From Blastomonas sp. (GTDB lineage Bacteria > Pseudomonadota > Alphaproteobacteria > Sphingomonadales > Sphingomonadaceae): a stretch of DNA of 64,000 nucleotides. The translations under genes and the position numbers were made by a program. This document shows positions 43,726 to 52,503 of the stretch, one piece after another. Every line of letters begins with the position of its first letter. Position 1 is the stretch's first letter. The stretch lies in NCBI RefSeq assembly GCF_030373265.1, contig NZ_JAUCZC010000019.1:1-64000 (forward strand), written 5' to 3'. The notes under the pieces were generated by a model that ran no database searches, was not told the DNA's origin, and saw nothing but the letters and a program-made list of their open reading frames with translations.

Positions 43726-46109
43726 GTGCCTTGCGCTCCCTTGCGCCCGTTGATCAGGCGCCCCAGCAGGGCGGCCCGGTCATAGCGATAGATCGTGTCG
43801 GCGTCCTGCGGACCACCCGACAGGTTGTCGCGCAGCCGGATCACCTCGCCGCGCAGGAGCATGGGCGTCTCGGCGCCGTCTCCCACGATGATGCTGACAG
43901 CCGCTTCATCCTGCTGGCCGTCCCGCGGCGCACCGAAGATCGGCCTGTAGCCCGCTGCCAGCACGAGGGGTGCCAGGATATTGCGGGTCCACGGATCATC
44001 GGTACCGATCAGGCAGCACGCCGGGCGTTCGGATGAGGGCGCAGGCCCGACCAGATAGCTGAACACCCAATGGGGATCGATCACCTCGATCTGCTGATCG
44101 CCCAGCAGCGCGATTCCGCCGACAAGGCCTGGTTCGCTGGCAGGCTCGACCCTTGCGGGCAACCGCACGATGTCGATCACGTCATCGACGGCATACAGCA
44201 CATGGCGTTTACCATCGCTCAGGTGCAGCAGTTTGGCATGGCCCGTTTGGGGCGGTTGGTCGAGCCCGAACACCGGGCGGCTTTCGCCATCGATGCTCAA
44301 CCGGACCTGGCCTCCGGCCATCGCCAGCCGCGCAGCATCAACATCCTCGACTCGCTCGACCGCCGCCAGCGTCATCAGCCTCAGCATTCCGGCGGCCTCA
44401 CGGAACAGCAGCGCCGATCCGCCATCGGCTTCGCCTGCGTCGGGATGTTCACTCGACGGATCGTCCACCGCGCGGGTGAATTCGTTGAGTTGTGCCCGGT
44501 TGGCGAGGCCCAGCGGATCGAGCAGCAGCATCGGGCGACCGTTGTCGGGCAGTGTCGTTCCCGCATACAATCCGTCGGCCATGATCACCGGCGCTCCGGG
44601 GCGCACAACCAGCTCCTCGTGATCGATCACCGCCTCGACGGCGAGTGCATAGCGCAGCTCGGACGAGGCGTTTACGGTGATGACGGTGCGATGGCGCGCC
44701 ACCGGGTTTGCCGTGCGTTCCAGACCCAGCAACGTCTCCAGCGCGACATATGGCAGGCATTCGCCGCGGATATAGGCAAGGTCGCGTCCGCCGACCTGCT
44801 GGATGCGCACCTGATCATTGTTGTCGAACAGGATCTCGCGGATGGCCGAGCGCGGCATGGCGAAGTCCTGGCCGCCTGCGCGTACGGTCAGGCACGGAAT
44901 GATGGTGAGCGTCAGCGGCACGCGCAGAACGACGCGCAGCCCCCGGCCGGGGTTGTTCTCGAGATCGATCGACCCGCCGATGCGCTCGATGTTGGAGCGG
45001 ACGACATCCATGCCAACGCCGCGGCCTGAGATCGCGGTCACATGATCGGCGGTGGAAAGCCCGGGGGCAAAAATCAGTTCGAGCCGTGCGCGTTCGCTGA
45101 GCGCCACGATCTCGGTCGCCGTGCGCACCTTGGCCGCCTGCGCGCGCGCGACCAATTTGTCGGTGTCAATGCCGCGCCCGTCATCGGCAATCTCGATCAG
45201 GATCTGGTTGCCCGATTGGCGCGCCGAAATGCTCAGGCGTCCGGTGGCAGGCTTGCCGGCTAGGCTTCGCGCGGCGGGGGTTTCGATGCCATGGTCGATC
45301 GAGTTGCGGATGATATGGGTCAGCGGATCACGGATCATTTCGATCATTTCGCGGTCCAGCTCGACGCTGCTGCCGGATGTTCTAAGGTCGACCTGCTTGC
45401 CCAAGTCTGCACACAGGTCACGCACGAGACGAGGCAGCGGCGAAAAGATCCGGTCGATCCGCTGCATCCTGGTCTGGCCGATCGCATCGCGCATGTCGGC
45501 GATGCAGGAGGACAGCCGGTCGAAGGCATTTTCGAGAACCGGGCCGTTCTGGTCATCGCGCAGGCAGCGGGCGACTTCGTTGCGCGCCAGCACCATGTCC
45601 GACACGCCGTTCATCAGGTGATCGATCAGGACAAGAGGCACGCGGATCGAGCGGATCGCTGCCTGCCGGCGCGCTGCAGGGCCGGTATCGTTGGCAGGGG
45701 GCGCGGCCTGAGCGGTGGCAGCTTGCTCAGGTGTTGGACTGCGATGCAGCGCCGCAATCAGGTCGGCGTCCGATCCGTCCGCCAAAGCTTCGCCCGATTC
45801 CATCACCACGATCAGCTCGCCGATCCGGTCGATGATTCCGAGCACTGCATCCACCAGATGGGCGGATGCTTCGCGCTTGCCGTCGCGGACCTGCGCCAGA
45901 ACATCTTCAGCGGCGTGGCTCAAGCGTTCGAACCGGGGGAGGTTGAGGAAACCGCAGCTTCCCTTGACCGTGTGGACGAACCGGAAAATGCTGTCGAGAC
46001 GCGCGCTGTCGTGTGGGTCTTGCTCCCACAGCACCAGTTCGCTGGCGAGTGCGTCCAGCGTCTCGCGCGTTTCAGCGATAAATTCCTGTATCAGGTCATC
46101 CATATCCAT
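43722..46109 (-). CDS. cheA: Chemotaxis histidine kinase CheA with two CheW-like domains and a degenerate receiver
   Basis: 795-aa kinase. P1/Hpt domain with phosphorylated His46 (FRFVHTVKGSCGF); no clear P2 CheY-binding domain; P3 dimerisation (RSIRVPLVLIDHLMNGVSDM); P4 ATPase with LTHIIRNSIDHGIE and GRGVGMDVVRSNIE; P5 CheW-like domain (LTLTIIPCLTVRAGGQDFAM). A second CheW-like stretch follows (LLFREAAGMLRLMTLAAVER, VLYAVDDVIDIVRLPARV), then a receiver-like end that keeps the Asp pair (CLIGTDDPWTRNIL) but shows no clear phosphoacceptor Asp. The extra C-terminal domains are unusual. Start ATG 46109 is 78 bases from chpT. Confidence 0.94.
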   Translation of the reverse strand: MDMDDLIQEFIAETRETLDALASELVLWEQDPHDSARLDSIFRFVHTVKGSCGFLNLPRFERLSHAAEDVLAQVRDGKREASAHLVDAVLGIIDRIGELIVVMESGEALADGSDADLIAALHRSPTPEQAATAQAAPPANDTGPAARRQAAIRSIRVPLVLIDHLMNGVSDMVLARNEVARCLRDDQNGPVLENAFDRLSSCIADMRDAIGQTRMQRIDRIFSPLPRLVRDLCADLGKQVDLRTSGSSVELDREMIEMIRDPLTHIIRNSIDHGIETPAARSLAGKPATGRLSISARQSGNQILIEIADDGRGIDTDKLVARAQAAKVRTATEIVALSERARLELIFAPGLSTADHVTAISGRGVGMDVVRSNIERIGGSIDLENNPGRGLRVVLRVPLTLTIIPCLTVRAGGQDFAMPRSAIREILFDNNDQVRIQQVGGRDLAYIRGECLPYVALETLLGLERTANPVARHRTVITVNASSELRYALAVEAVIDHEELVVRPGAPVIMADGLYAGTTLPDNGRPMLLLDPLGLANRAQLNEFTRAVDDPSSEHPDAGEADGGSALLFREAAGMLRLMTLAAVERVEDVDAARLAMAGGQVRLSIDGESRPVFGLDQPPQTGHAKLLHLSDGKRHVLYAVDDVIDIVRLPARVEPASEPGLVGGIALLGDQQIEVIDPHWVFSYLVGPAPSSERPACCLIGTDDPWTRNILAPLVLAAGYRPIFGAPRDGQQDEAAVSIIVGDGAETPMLLRGEVIRLRDNLSGGPQDADTIYRYDRAALLGRLINGRKGAQGT

Positions 46110-46187
46110 CGTCCGCCAGCGCTTGGCGGACGGTTTGCGCGCGATATGGTTAACATCAGGTTGCCTCGGAGTCGGCGCGTGCCGATT

Positions 46188-46838
46188 TCAGACCCGCAGC
46201 ATGGCCCCGATCACCAAGGATTCGGGCGTCGCCGCCAACTGGATGTCGCCGCCGTTGCGGCGGACGATCTGCTTGATCATGTAGGCCGGCGCCGTGCGCG
46301 GGCTCATCGTGACATGGTTGATGTCGTCCGACAGGGCCGCAGCCACCGCCTGATCGATCACAACCTTGGGGCCGGTCGCATTGACCGCGATCTCGCATGT
46401 GCCGGCATTCTCTTCGGCCGCGATGATCAACTGGCCACCCCGTACCAGGCCATCCAGCCCGATCAGCGCCAAATTGAGCAGCACCTTCACCGCGGGCTTG
46501 GCGAGCAGGTCGGAGGGCACGTGCCATTGCAGTTCGACCCGGGGCTTGTCCGCGACGAGTCCCTCGATCAGTTGGCGCGGTTCGTTGACATCGACCTTGT
46601 CACCAAACCCGCCTGCGGCGCCAAATGCGAGGCGAAAGAACTTGAGCTTGCTGGCAGACGCCCGGGCGCTGTCGGTGAGCAACTCGATGCAGCGTGCGCG
46701 CATTTCCGGATCGGTTTCGTCGGCAAGCAATTCGAGCCCATTGTTCATCGCGCCGATGGGGCTCAGCAAATCGTGGCAAAGCCGCGAACACAACAGGCTG
46801 GCGAGTTCGGTTTCTGACAGGTCGGCGGAGCTGGGCAT
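46188..46838 (-). CDS. chpT: Histidine phosphotransferase ChpT
   Basis: 216-aa protein that looks like a histidine kinase pair of domains but acts as a phosphotransferase. In Caulobacter, ChpT relays phosphate from CckA to CtrA and CpdR. The DHp-like part has LCSRLCHDLLSPIGAMNNGLEL with the phospho-His; the ATPase-like part is degenerate. It is the most upstream gene of the che group here, so the phosphorelay and chemosensory genes may be co-expressed. No ctrA or cckA in the window. Confidence 0.9.
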   Translation of the reverse strand: MPSSADLSETELASLLCSRLCHDLLSPIGAMNNGLELLADETDPEMRARCIELLTDSARASASKLKFFRLAFGAAGGFGDKVDVNEPRQLIEGLVADKPRVELQWHVPSDLLAKPAVKVLLNLALIGLDGLVRGGQLIIAAEENAGTCEIAVNATGPKVVIDQAVAAALSDDINHVTMSPRTAPAYMIKQIVRRNGGDIQLAATPESLVIGAMLRV

Positions 46839-46998
46839 AGACTGGGGCGTGCCTTTGTGGCGGATGGGCTGGAATGAACGCGCACAGGCTGATCGGCCGC
46901 GCTTGATGGGATGTGGCGAAAAGGCTGCACAGGTTCAAGCTTTAATCCGGACCGGGCAGGACGTAGCGGCAACCGGTGCGCGAGATCGGATGGAAATC

Positions 46999-47406
46999 TC
47001 AATCCGCCAGGCGGAGGGATACCGGATCGAACACGTCCAGCAACGCCCCGCCGCGGATGGTTCGCCAGGCGGTGATCTGGCTGTGCGCGATCACCAGCCA
47101 CAGCCGCCCATCGCAGGCGGCGGCGGCCGCATCATGCGGCGATGGCTCGGCGCGCCCATTGGGGTGGGAATGATAATAGCCGATGATGTTGTCTCCACCG
47201 CGCCGCATCGCGCGCTCGGCTGCGATAAGAGTGGCAGGATCGATCTCGAAGGCGCGCTCCGGGGTGTCCGACACATTCGGGGCGGGCGTGATGCGATCGA
47301 TGGTGCTGCCGGACCCAAGCAGCAGGCCGCAGCACTCCTTCGGCAAGGCTGCCTGGGCCTGAGCGAGCAACTGGGCGTGGAGCGCGCTTGAAAGCATAAC
47401 CTGCAT
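46999..47406 (-). CDS. JAMM/MPN-domain metalloprotease
   Basis: 135-aa protein with a complete JAMM zinc motif: Glu in LPKECCGLLLG and HSHPNGRAEPSPHD (H-x-H, then Ser and Asp). Prokaryotic JAMM proteases cleave C-terminal tails or sulfur-carrier fusions. Four in-frame ATGs are possible (47424, 47418, 47406, 47397); 47406 is my choice. The rluD start lies 16 bases away on the other strand, so the two genes are divergent with almost no space between them. Confidence 0.86.
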   Translation of the reverse strand: MQVMLSSALHAQLLAQAQAALPKECCGLLLGSGSTIDRITPAPNVSDTPERAFEIDPATLIAAERAMRRGGDNIIGYYHSHPNGRAEPSPHDAAAAACDGRLWLVIAHSQITAWRTIRGGALLDVFDPVSLRLAD

Positions 47407-47422
47407 CGGCCACAGCATAGCC

Positions 47423-48391
47423 ATGAATGCTGCGCAATCCAACAGTCCCGCCGATATCCGGACGGGCACCGTGCCTGATGGCGCGGCGGGCCAGCGTCTC
47501 GATGCCGGGCTGGCGATCCTTGAGCCGACCCTGTCGCGCGAACGGATCAAGGCGCTAATCCTGCAGGGGGCCGTGAAGCTCGATGGCAAGCCGGTTGCAC
47601 GGCCATCGGTCAAGCTGGCCGCCGGGGCGCGGTATAGCGTGGTGGTGCCGGATGCGCTGCCGCTCGACACCCTGGCGCAGGATATCGCGCTGGCAGTGGT
47701 GTTTGAAGACTCGCACCTGCTGGTCATCGACAAGCCCGCAGGGCTCGTGGTGCATCCGGCGGCGGGGCATGCCGATGGCACGTTGGTGAATGCGCTGCTG
47801 CACCATTGCGCAGGGCAATTGTCGGGGATCGGCGGTGTGGCGCGGCCGGGTATCGTCCATCGCATCGACAAGGACACGTCCGGGTTGCTGGTCGTGGCCA
47901 AGACCGATGCTGCGCATCTCGGGCTTGCGGCGCAATTTGCCGAGCATTCGATCAACCGGCGTTATGTCGCGATCGTGCAGGGACGGCCCCTCCCGGCCGA
48001 TGGCACAGTGCGCGGCAATATCGGCCGCAGCGACCATGACCGCAAGAAAATGGCGATGGTGGGGGAGGGGCGCGGCAAGCATGCCGTCACCCATTTCACC
48101 ACCGAGGAGCGGCTGCGAGGCGCGACCCGGGTGGAGTGCCGGCTGGAAACGGGACGGACGCACCAGGTTCGGGTTCACATGGCCAGCATCGGCCATGCGC
48201 TGCTCGGCGATCCGCTCTATTCCAAGCCGCCAAAAGCGCTGCGAGACCTGTTGAAAGCCGCGGATTTCCGTCGTCAGGCATTGCACGCGCAACGCCTCGG
48301 GTTTATACATCCGGTGACTGGATCTGAATGCGACTTTTTTAGTCCGATTCCGGCCGATATGGCGGAACTTTTGGATGGACTGCGTGTTTAG
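47423..48391 (+). CDS. rluD: 23S rRNA pseudouridine synthase RluD-type
   Basis: 322-aa enzyme that makes pseudouridines in 23S rRNA. N-terminal S4 domain (QRLDAGLAILEPTLSRERIK, GAVKLDGKPVARPS), then the RluA-family catalytic domain with the catalytic Asp in HRIDKDTSGLLVVAKTD and the later RLETGRTHQVRVHMASIGHAL. Full length. Confidence 0.94.
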   Translation: MNAAQSNSPADIRTGTVPDGAAGQRLDAGLAILEPTLSRERIKALILQGAVKLDGKPVARPSVKLAAGARYSVVVPDALPLDTLAQDIALAVVFEDSHLLVIDKPAGLVVHPAAGHADGTLVNALLHHCAGQLSGIGGVARPGIVHRIDKDTSGLLVVAKTDAAHLGLAAQFAEHSINRRYVAIVQGRPLPADGTVRGNIGRSDHDRKKMAMVGEGRGKHAVTHFTTEERLRGATRVECRLETGRTHQVRVHMASIGHALLGDPLYSKPPKALRDLLKAADFRRQALHAQRLGFIHPVTGSECDFFSPIPADMAELLDGLRV

Positions 48392-48467
48392 GTTGCAAGT
48401 CGAAATGCGATCCCCATAACGGGCGCTCCTTCGAGGCCCGTAGAACGGATTGGCAGAAAGGGAAAAC

Positions 48468-49373
48468 ATGAGCGCGACCAGAAGTGTCCCGGCCACCATC
48501 CCCGCCCTTGGCGGAGAGGCTAGCCTGAACCGTTATCTCACCGAAATTCGCAAATACCCCCTGCTCAAGCCCGAGCAGGAATACATGCTTGCCAAACGCT
48601 ATCAGGAACATCAGGATTCCGAGGCGGCTGCGCAGCTTGTGACTTCGCACCTGCGTCTCGTCGCCAAGATCGCGATGGGATATCGGGGCTATGGCCTTCC
48701 GGTGAGCGAACTGATCTCCGAAGGCAATATCGGCCTGATGCAGGGCGTGAAGAAATTCGAACCCGATCGCGGTTTCCGCCTCGCGACCTATGCGATGTGG
48801 TGGATCAAGGCGTCGATCCAAGAATACATCCTGCGCAGTTGGAGCCTCGTCAAGATGGGCACCACGGCCGCGCAAAAGAAGCTGTTCTTCAACCTTCGCC
48901 GGATGAAGAACAACCTTCGCGCGTTCGAGGACGGCGATCTTCACCCCGATGACGTCAAGACCATCGCCACCAAGCTGGGCGTTTCGGAAACCGAAGTCGT
49001 CAACATGAACCGCCGCATGGCGATGGGGGGCGATGCGTCGCTCAACGTCTCCATGCGCGAAGATGGTGACGGCCAGTGGATGGACTGGCTGACCGACGAT
49101 GCTCCGCTGCAGGACGTTGCCGTCGCCGACGCGCAGGAAGCGTCGATGCGGCACGAAATGCTGGGTGAGGCGCTGCAGGCGCTGAACGAGCGCGAACGCC
49201 ACATCCTCAACGAGCGGCGTCTGGTCGATGACCCCAAGACGCTCGAAGAGCTGAGCCAGGTGTACAACGTCAGCCGCGAACGCGTTCGCCAGATCGAGGT
49301 GCGCGCATTCGAAAAGCTTCAAAAGGCCATGCACCGGCTGGTCAGCGACAAGCAGATGGCGCTCGCTGGCTGA
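48468..49373 (+). CDS. rpoH: RNA polymerase sigma-32 (heat shock)
   Basis: 301-aa sigma-70 family factor of the RpoH type. Region 2 includes LVTSHLRLVAKIAMGYRGYG and the core-binding GFRLATYAMWWIKASIQEYI; the RpoH box is QKKLFFNLRRMKNN; region 4 holds the HTH TLEELSQVYNVSRERVRQIE. AAGGGAA precedes ATG 48468. It controls heat shock genes; follows rluD with 76 bases between. Confidence 0.96.
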   Translation: MSATRSVPATIPALGGEASLNRYLTEIRKYPLLKPEQEYMLAKRYQEHQDSEAAAQLVTSHLRLVAKIAMGYRGYGLPVSELISEGNIGLMQGVKKFEPDRGFRLATYAMWWIKASIQEYILRSWSLVKMGTTAAQKKLFFNLRRMKNNLRAFEDGDLHPDDVKTIATKLGVSETEVVNMNRRMAMGGDASLNVSMREDGDGQWMDWLTDDAPLQDVAVADAQEASMRHEMLGEALQALNERERHILNERRLVDDPKTLEELSQVYNVSRERVRQIEVRAFEKLQKAMHRLVSDKQMALAG

Positions 49374-49576
49374 CTTCATCATGGGAGCCTATGGTCCCCA
49401 CGACCTCATCCCCGGGTCGCAACTGTGGATTGAAGCGGGATGGCTTTGCTGTCCCGCTTCATCTCCATCTGGCGCCCGGGAATTCTGGGGATACCCGGTC
49501 TGCCGCGCGACAAAGGCAGATTGCTGGCCACGAAACCATCTTCCCCTTTGCGCTCTCACGCATTAAGCGGGCTGCC

Positions 49577-49972
49577 ATGGGACTTCTGGGAAAAATCTTC
49601 ACCTGGTGGGACGGTGCAACCGTCGGCACGCTTCTGTTCAGCGCCCTCAATGGCGAAAAGGTCGGCGAGGACCATCAGGGCAACACCTATTTCCGCTCCA
49701 AGCCCAAAAAGGGCCGCAAGGAACGCCGCTGGGTGCTCTACAAGGGCGCCAACGATGCCAGCCGGGTGCCTTCCGAATGGCATGGATGGCTGCACAACAG
49801 CTATGATGCCGTGCCGGAGAGCCATCTTCCACCGCCGCGCATCTGGGAAAAGGACTATGTCCCCAACCTGACCGGCACCACCGGCGCCTATCGCCCCGCA
49901 GGCTCGCTCGACCGCGGCGGCGTCCGCGCCGCTGCCACCGGCGACTATGAAGCGTGGACGCCTGAGGCGTGA
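49577..49972 (+). CDS. NDUFA12-like NADH:ubiquinone oxidoreductase accessory subunit
   Basis: 131-aa NDUFA12/B17.2 family protein. Family features: MGLLGKIFTWWDGATVGTLL, WHGWLHNSYDAVPE and the C-terminal AYRPAGSLDRGGVRAAATGDYEAW. An accessory subunit of alphaproteobacterial complex I, inherited by mitochondria. The stop overlaps the next GTG start (GTGA). Confidence 0.94.
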   Translation: MGLLGKIFTWWDGATVGTLLFSALNGEKVGEDHQGNTYFRSKPKKGRKERRWVLYKGANDASRVPSEWHGWLHNSYDAVPESHLPPPRIWEKDYVPNLTGTTGAYRPAGSLDRGGVRAAATGDYEAWTPEA

Positions 49973-50616
49973 CGCGCGGGCGAATCATCGCCATCGTCAT
50001 TCTGGTCGCCGCGCTCATCGGAGCCGGCATATTCGGCTGGACGCAATTCGGTGATCGCCTGACGCAAGGCAGCCAGCCGCAGGTCCGGCCCAGCGCCACA
50101 GGCCGCGCGCCGGTTCGTCCGCCAGTGCAGATCGCGAGCAGCGATTCAACGCCGATGGCGGAGCGCGTGGCCACCATCGCGTTCCTCAACAAGCGCAATG
50201 GCGAGACCCGCGATCTCGAAATGAAGCCGGGCGAATCGCGGCGTATCGGCGACGCGATCATCCGCCTGTCGGCCTGCGAGCGCACCGCGCCTTGGGAACC
50301 GGTGCCCGAAACGGGCGCGTTCGTTGAGTTGCTGGTGCAGGATCGCGAGACCCGCTCGTCCGATCCGGTCTGGAAGCGCGTGTTCTCCGGCTGGGTGTTC
50401 AAGGAATCGCCCTCGCTCAACGTTGTCGAGCACCCGATCTACGACGTCTGGGTCAAAAACTGCGCAATGGCGTTTCCGGGGGAGGAAGCTCCGGTCGAAA
50501 GCGATGATGCTCCGGCGTCACGCGCCCCGGCATCACCGCCAGCCAATGCCGAAAATCCGGTAACCAGCCCCGAATCGGCACCGGCCCCTGCTACCCCCTC
50601 CACCGACGCCGAATAA
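49969..50616 (+). CDS. DUF2155 protein, membrane-anchored
   Basis: 215-aa protein starting at GTG 49969. An N-terminal membrane anchor (IIAIVILVAALIGAGIFGW), then the DUF2155 domain with VATIAFLNKRNGETRDLEMK and the C-terminal core VFSGWVFKESPSLNVVEHPI. After the core motif YDVWVKNC comes a 50-residue Pro/Ala/Ser tail. The domain is widely paired with NDUFA12 in alphaproteobacteria. Its last 178 bases overlap aat on the other strand. Function unknown. Confidence 0.88.
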   Translation: MTRGRIIAIVILVAALIGAGIFGWTQFGDRLTQGSQPQVRPSATGRAPVRPPVQIASSDSTPMAERVATIAFLNKRNGETRDLEMKPGESRRIGDAIIRLSACERTAPWEPVPETGAFVELLVQDRETRSSDPVWKRVFSGWVFKESPSLNVVEHPIYDVWVKNCAMAFPGEEAPVESDDAPASRAPASPPANAENPVTSPESAPAPATPSTDAE

Positions 50617-51263
50617 GTTCCCGGCATGACAGGGTGCGGTCGCTGCGCCCGCGGCGGGGCGAACGGCGAATCGCTGATCGCGTGCGACAGCAACTGCAGA
50701 TAGTCCGCCTGGGGGATTTCCACCGCGCCCAGCGATTTGAGATGCGGTGTGATGAACTGGCAATCGAGCAGCGTCAGCCCGCCCTTGCGCATGCTGGCGA
50801 CCAGCCACGCCAGGGCCACCTTGCTGGCGTCAGTGGCCCGGCTGAACATGCTTTCGCCGCAGAAGGCGTGCCCTATCTCGACGCCATACAGGCCGCCGAC
50901 CAGATTATCGCCCTGCCAGCATTCGATCGAGTGCGCGCGGCCTTGCTGGTTGAGGGCGATGAAGCTAGCTTCGATCGTTCGGTTGATCCAGGTTTGCTCG
51001 CGTCCTTGGGCGGACTCCGCGCACAAGGCGATGACCTGCTCAAAGGCACGGTTGATGGTCACCGAGAACCTGTCGGAACGGATGACCTTTTTGAGCGACT
51101 TGGAAAGATAGAAATTGTCGAGCGGAAGGATGGCTCGCAATTCCGGCTCTACCCAGAAGACGTCGACATCATCGCGCGCATCGGCCATCGGGAAGATGCC
51201 GATGGCATAAGCACGCATCAGCATCGTCAGATCGATCGTTACCGGGCCGGGGGTGCCGTGCAT
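50439..51263 (-). CDS. aat: Leucyl/phenylalanyl-tRNA-protein transferase
   Basis: 274-aa enzyme that adds Leu or Phe to proteins with N-terminal Arg/Lys (N-end rule). Motifs: LTMLMRAYAIGIFPMADARD, FWVEPELRAILPLD, GDNLVGGLYGVEIGHAFCGE and MFSRATDASKVALAWL. It is about 30-40 residues longer than usual: after PHPVMPGTYSAS a Gly/Ala/Ser-rich insert precedes the typical-looking end AQFLTQTS. That last stretch is encoded antisense to the DUF2155 gene. Start ATG 51263. Confidence 0.93.
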   Translation of the reverse strand: MHGTPGPVTIDLTMLMRAYAIGIFPMADARDDVDVFWVEPELRAILPLDNFYLSKSLKKVIRSDRFSVTINRAFEQVIALCAESAQGREQTWINRTIEASFIALNQQGRAHSIECWQGDNLVGGLYGVEIGHAFCGESMFSRATDASKVALAWLVASMRKGGLTLLDCQFITPHLKSLGAVEIPQADYLQLLSHAISDSPFAPPRAQRPHPVMPGTYSASVEGVAGAGADSGLVTGFSALAGGDAGARDAGASSLSTGASSPGNAIAQFLTQTS

Positions 51264-51375
51264 GCAAGCCAATCTAGGCGCTTGTGGCCCAAGATCAATC
51301 TCGCATGCGGCGCAGGGCTTTGCGATTGCCCGGCAATCGGCTAGAGCGCGGCTCCAACGTATCAGGAGTAACCCC

Positions 51376-52503
51376 ATGCGTGCCGAAGGGCAGGCCCATA
51401 TAGACACCATCAACGCCGCCTTGGCGTTGGTCCGCAAGTTTCTGGATTGGGAGCGTGCCTTGCGCCGCCTCGACGAACTGAACGCGCGCGTCGAGGATCC
51501 GACCCTGTGGAACGATCCCAAGGGCGCCGAAGAGGTGATGCGCGAACGGCGCAGGCTCGAACAGGCGATCGGCACGGTCAACGAGATCGGCGCGGAGATG
51601 GCAGATGCGATCGAGTTCGTCGAGCTTGGCGAGGCCGAGGGCGACGACGAGACGATCGCCGAAGGGCTCGCCAGCCTGAAGGCGCTGGCCGAACGCGCCG
51701 AGCGCGACAAGGTCCAGGCGCTGCTTGCGGGCGAGGCCGACAGCTACGACACCTATCTAGAAGTGCATGCCGGAGCGGGCGGCACCGAAAGCCAGGACTG
51801 GGCCGAGATGCTCCAGCGCATGTATTCGCGCTGGGCCGAGCGGCGCGGCTACAAGGTCGAGCTGGTCGATTATCACGCAGGCGAGCAGGCCGGGATCAAG
51901 TCGGCGACTTTGCTGATCAAGGGCGAGAACGCCTATGGCTTTGCCAAGACCGAAAGCGGCGTGCACCGGCTGGTGCGGATATCGCCCTATGACAGCTCGG
52001 CACGGCGGCACACCAGCTTCTCCAGCGTCTGGGTCTATCCGGTGATCGACGACAATATCGAGATCGAGATCAAGGAAAGCGATCTCAAGATCGATACCTA
52101 CCGCGCATCGGGCGCGGGCGGGCAGCACGTCAACACCACCGACTCGGCGGTGCGCATCACGCATATGCCCACCGGGATCATCGCTGCCAGCCAGAATGAC
52201 CGGTCGCAGCACAAGAACCGTGCGACCGCGATGAACATGCTCAAGGCGCGGCTCTACGAAGCCGAACTGCAGAAGCGCGAAGCCGAAGCTTCGGGCGAAT
52301 ATGCGGCCAAGACCGAAATCGGCTGGGGGCATCAGATTCGCTCGTACGTTCTTCAGCCCTATCAGCTGGTCAAGGACCTGCGCACCGGTGTCACCTCGAC
52401 GGCTCCTGGAGACGTGCTCGACGGCGCGCTGGATCCGTTCATGGCGGCGGCATTGTCGCAGAAGGTGACGGGCGAGAAGGCGGACGTCGAAGATGTCGAC
52501 TGA
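51376..52503 (+). CDS. prfB: Peptide chain release factor 2
   Basis: 375-aa release factor recognising UAA and UGA. The peptidyl-tRNA hydrolysis motif SGAGGQHVN is intact, and the tripeptide region reads [15 protein letters not shown] (SPY in place of the E. coli SPF). No in-frame UGA programmed frameshift is needed: the frame is continuous from ATG 51376 (AGGAG 7 bases upstream). In many alphaproteobacteria prfB follows mrcA; here it is about 45 kb away. The 3' end overlaps the next gene by 11 bases. Confidence 0.96.
   Translation: MRAEGQAHIDTINAALALVRKFLDWERALRRLDELNARVEDPTLWNDPKGAEEVMRERRRLEQAIGTVNEIGAEMADAIEFVELGEAEGDDETIAEGLASLKALAERAERDKVQALLAGEADSYDTYLEVHAGAGGTESQDWAEMLQRMYSRWAERRGYKVELVDYHAGEQAGIKSATLLIKGENAYGFAKTESGVHRLVRISPYDSSARRHTSFSSVWVYPVIDDNIEIEIKESDLKIDTYRASGAGGQHVNTTDSAVRITHMPTGIIAASQNDRSQHKNRATAMNMLKARLYEAELQKREAEASGEYAAKTEIGWGHQIRSYVLQPYQLVKDLRTGVTSTAPGDVLDGALDPFMAAALSQKVTGEKADVEDVD

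Noticed and set aside
51376-51460. Programmed +1 frameshift in prfB
   Set aside because: The reading frame is continuous from the ATG, with no internal UGA or required Shine-Dalgarno-like stimulator.
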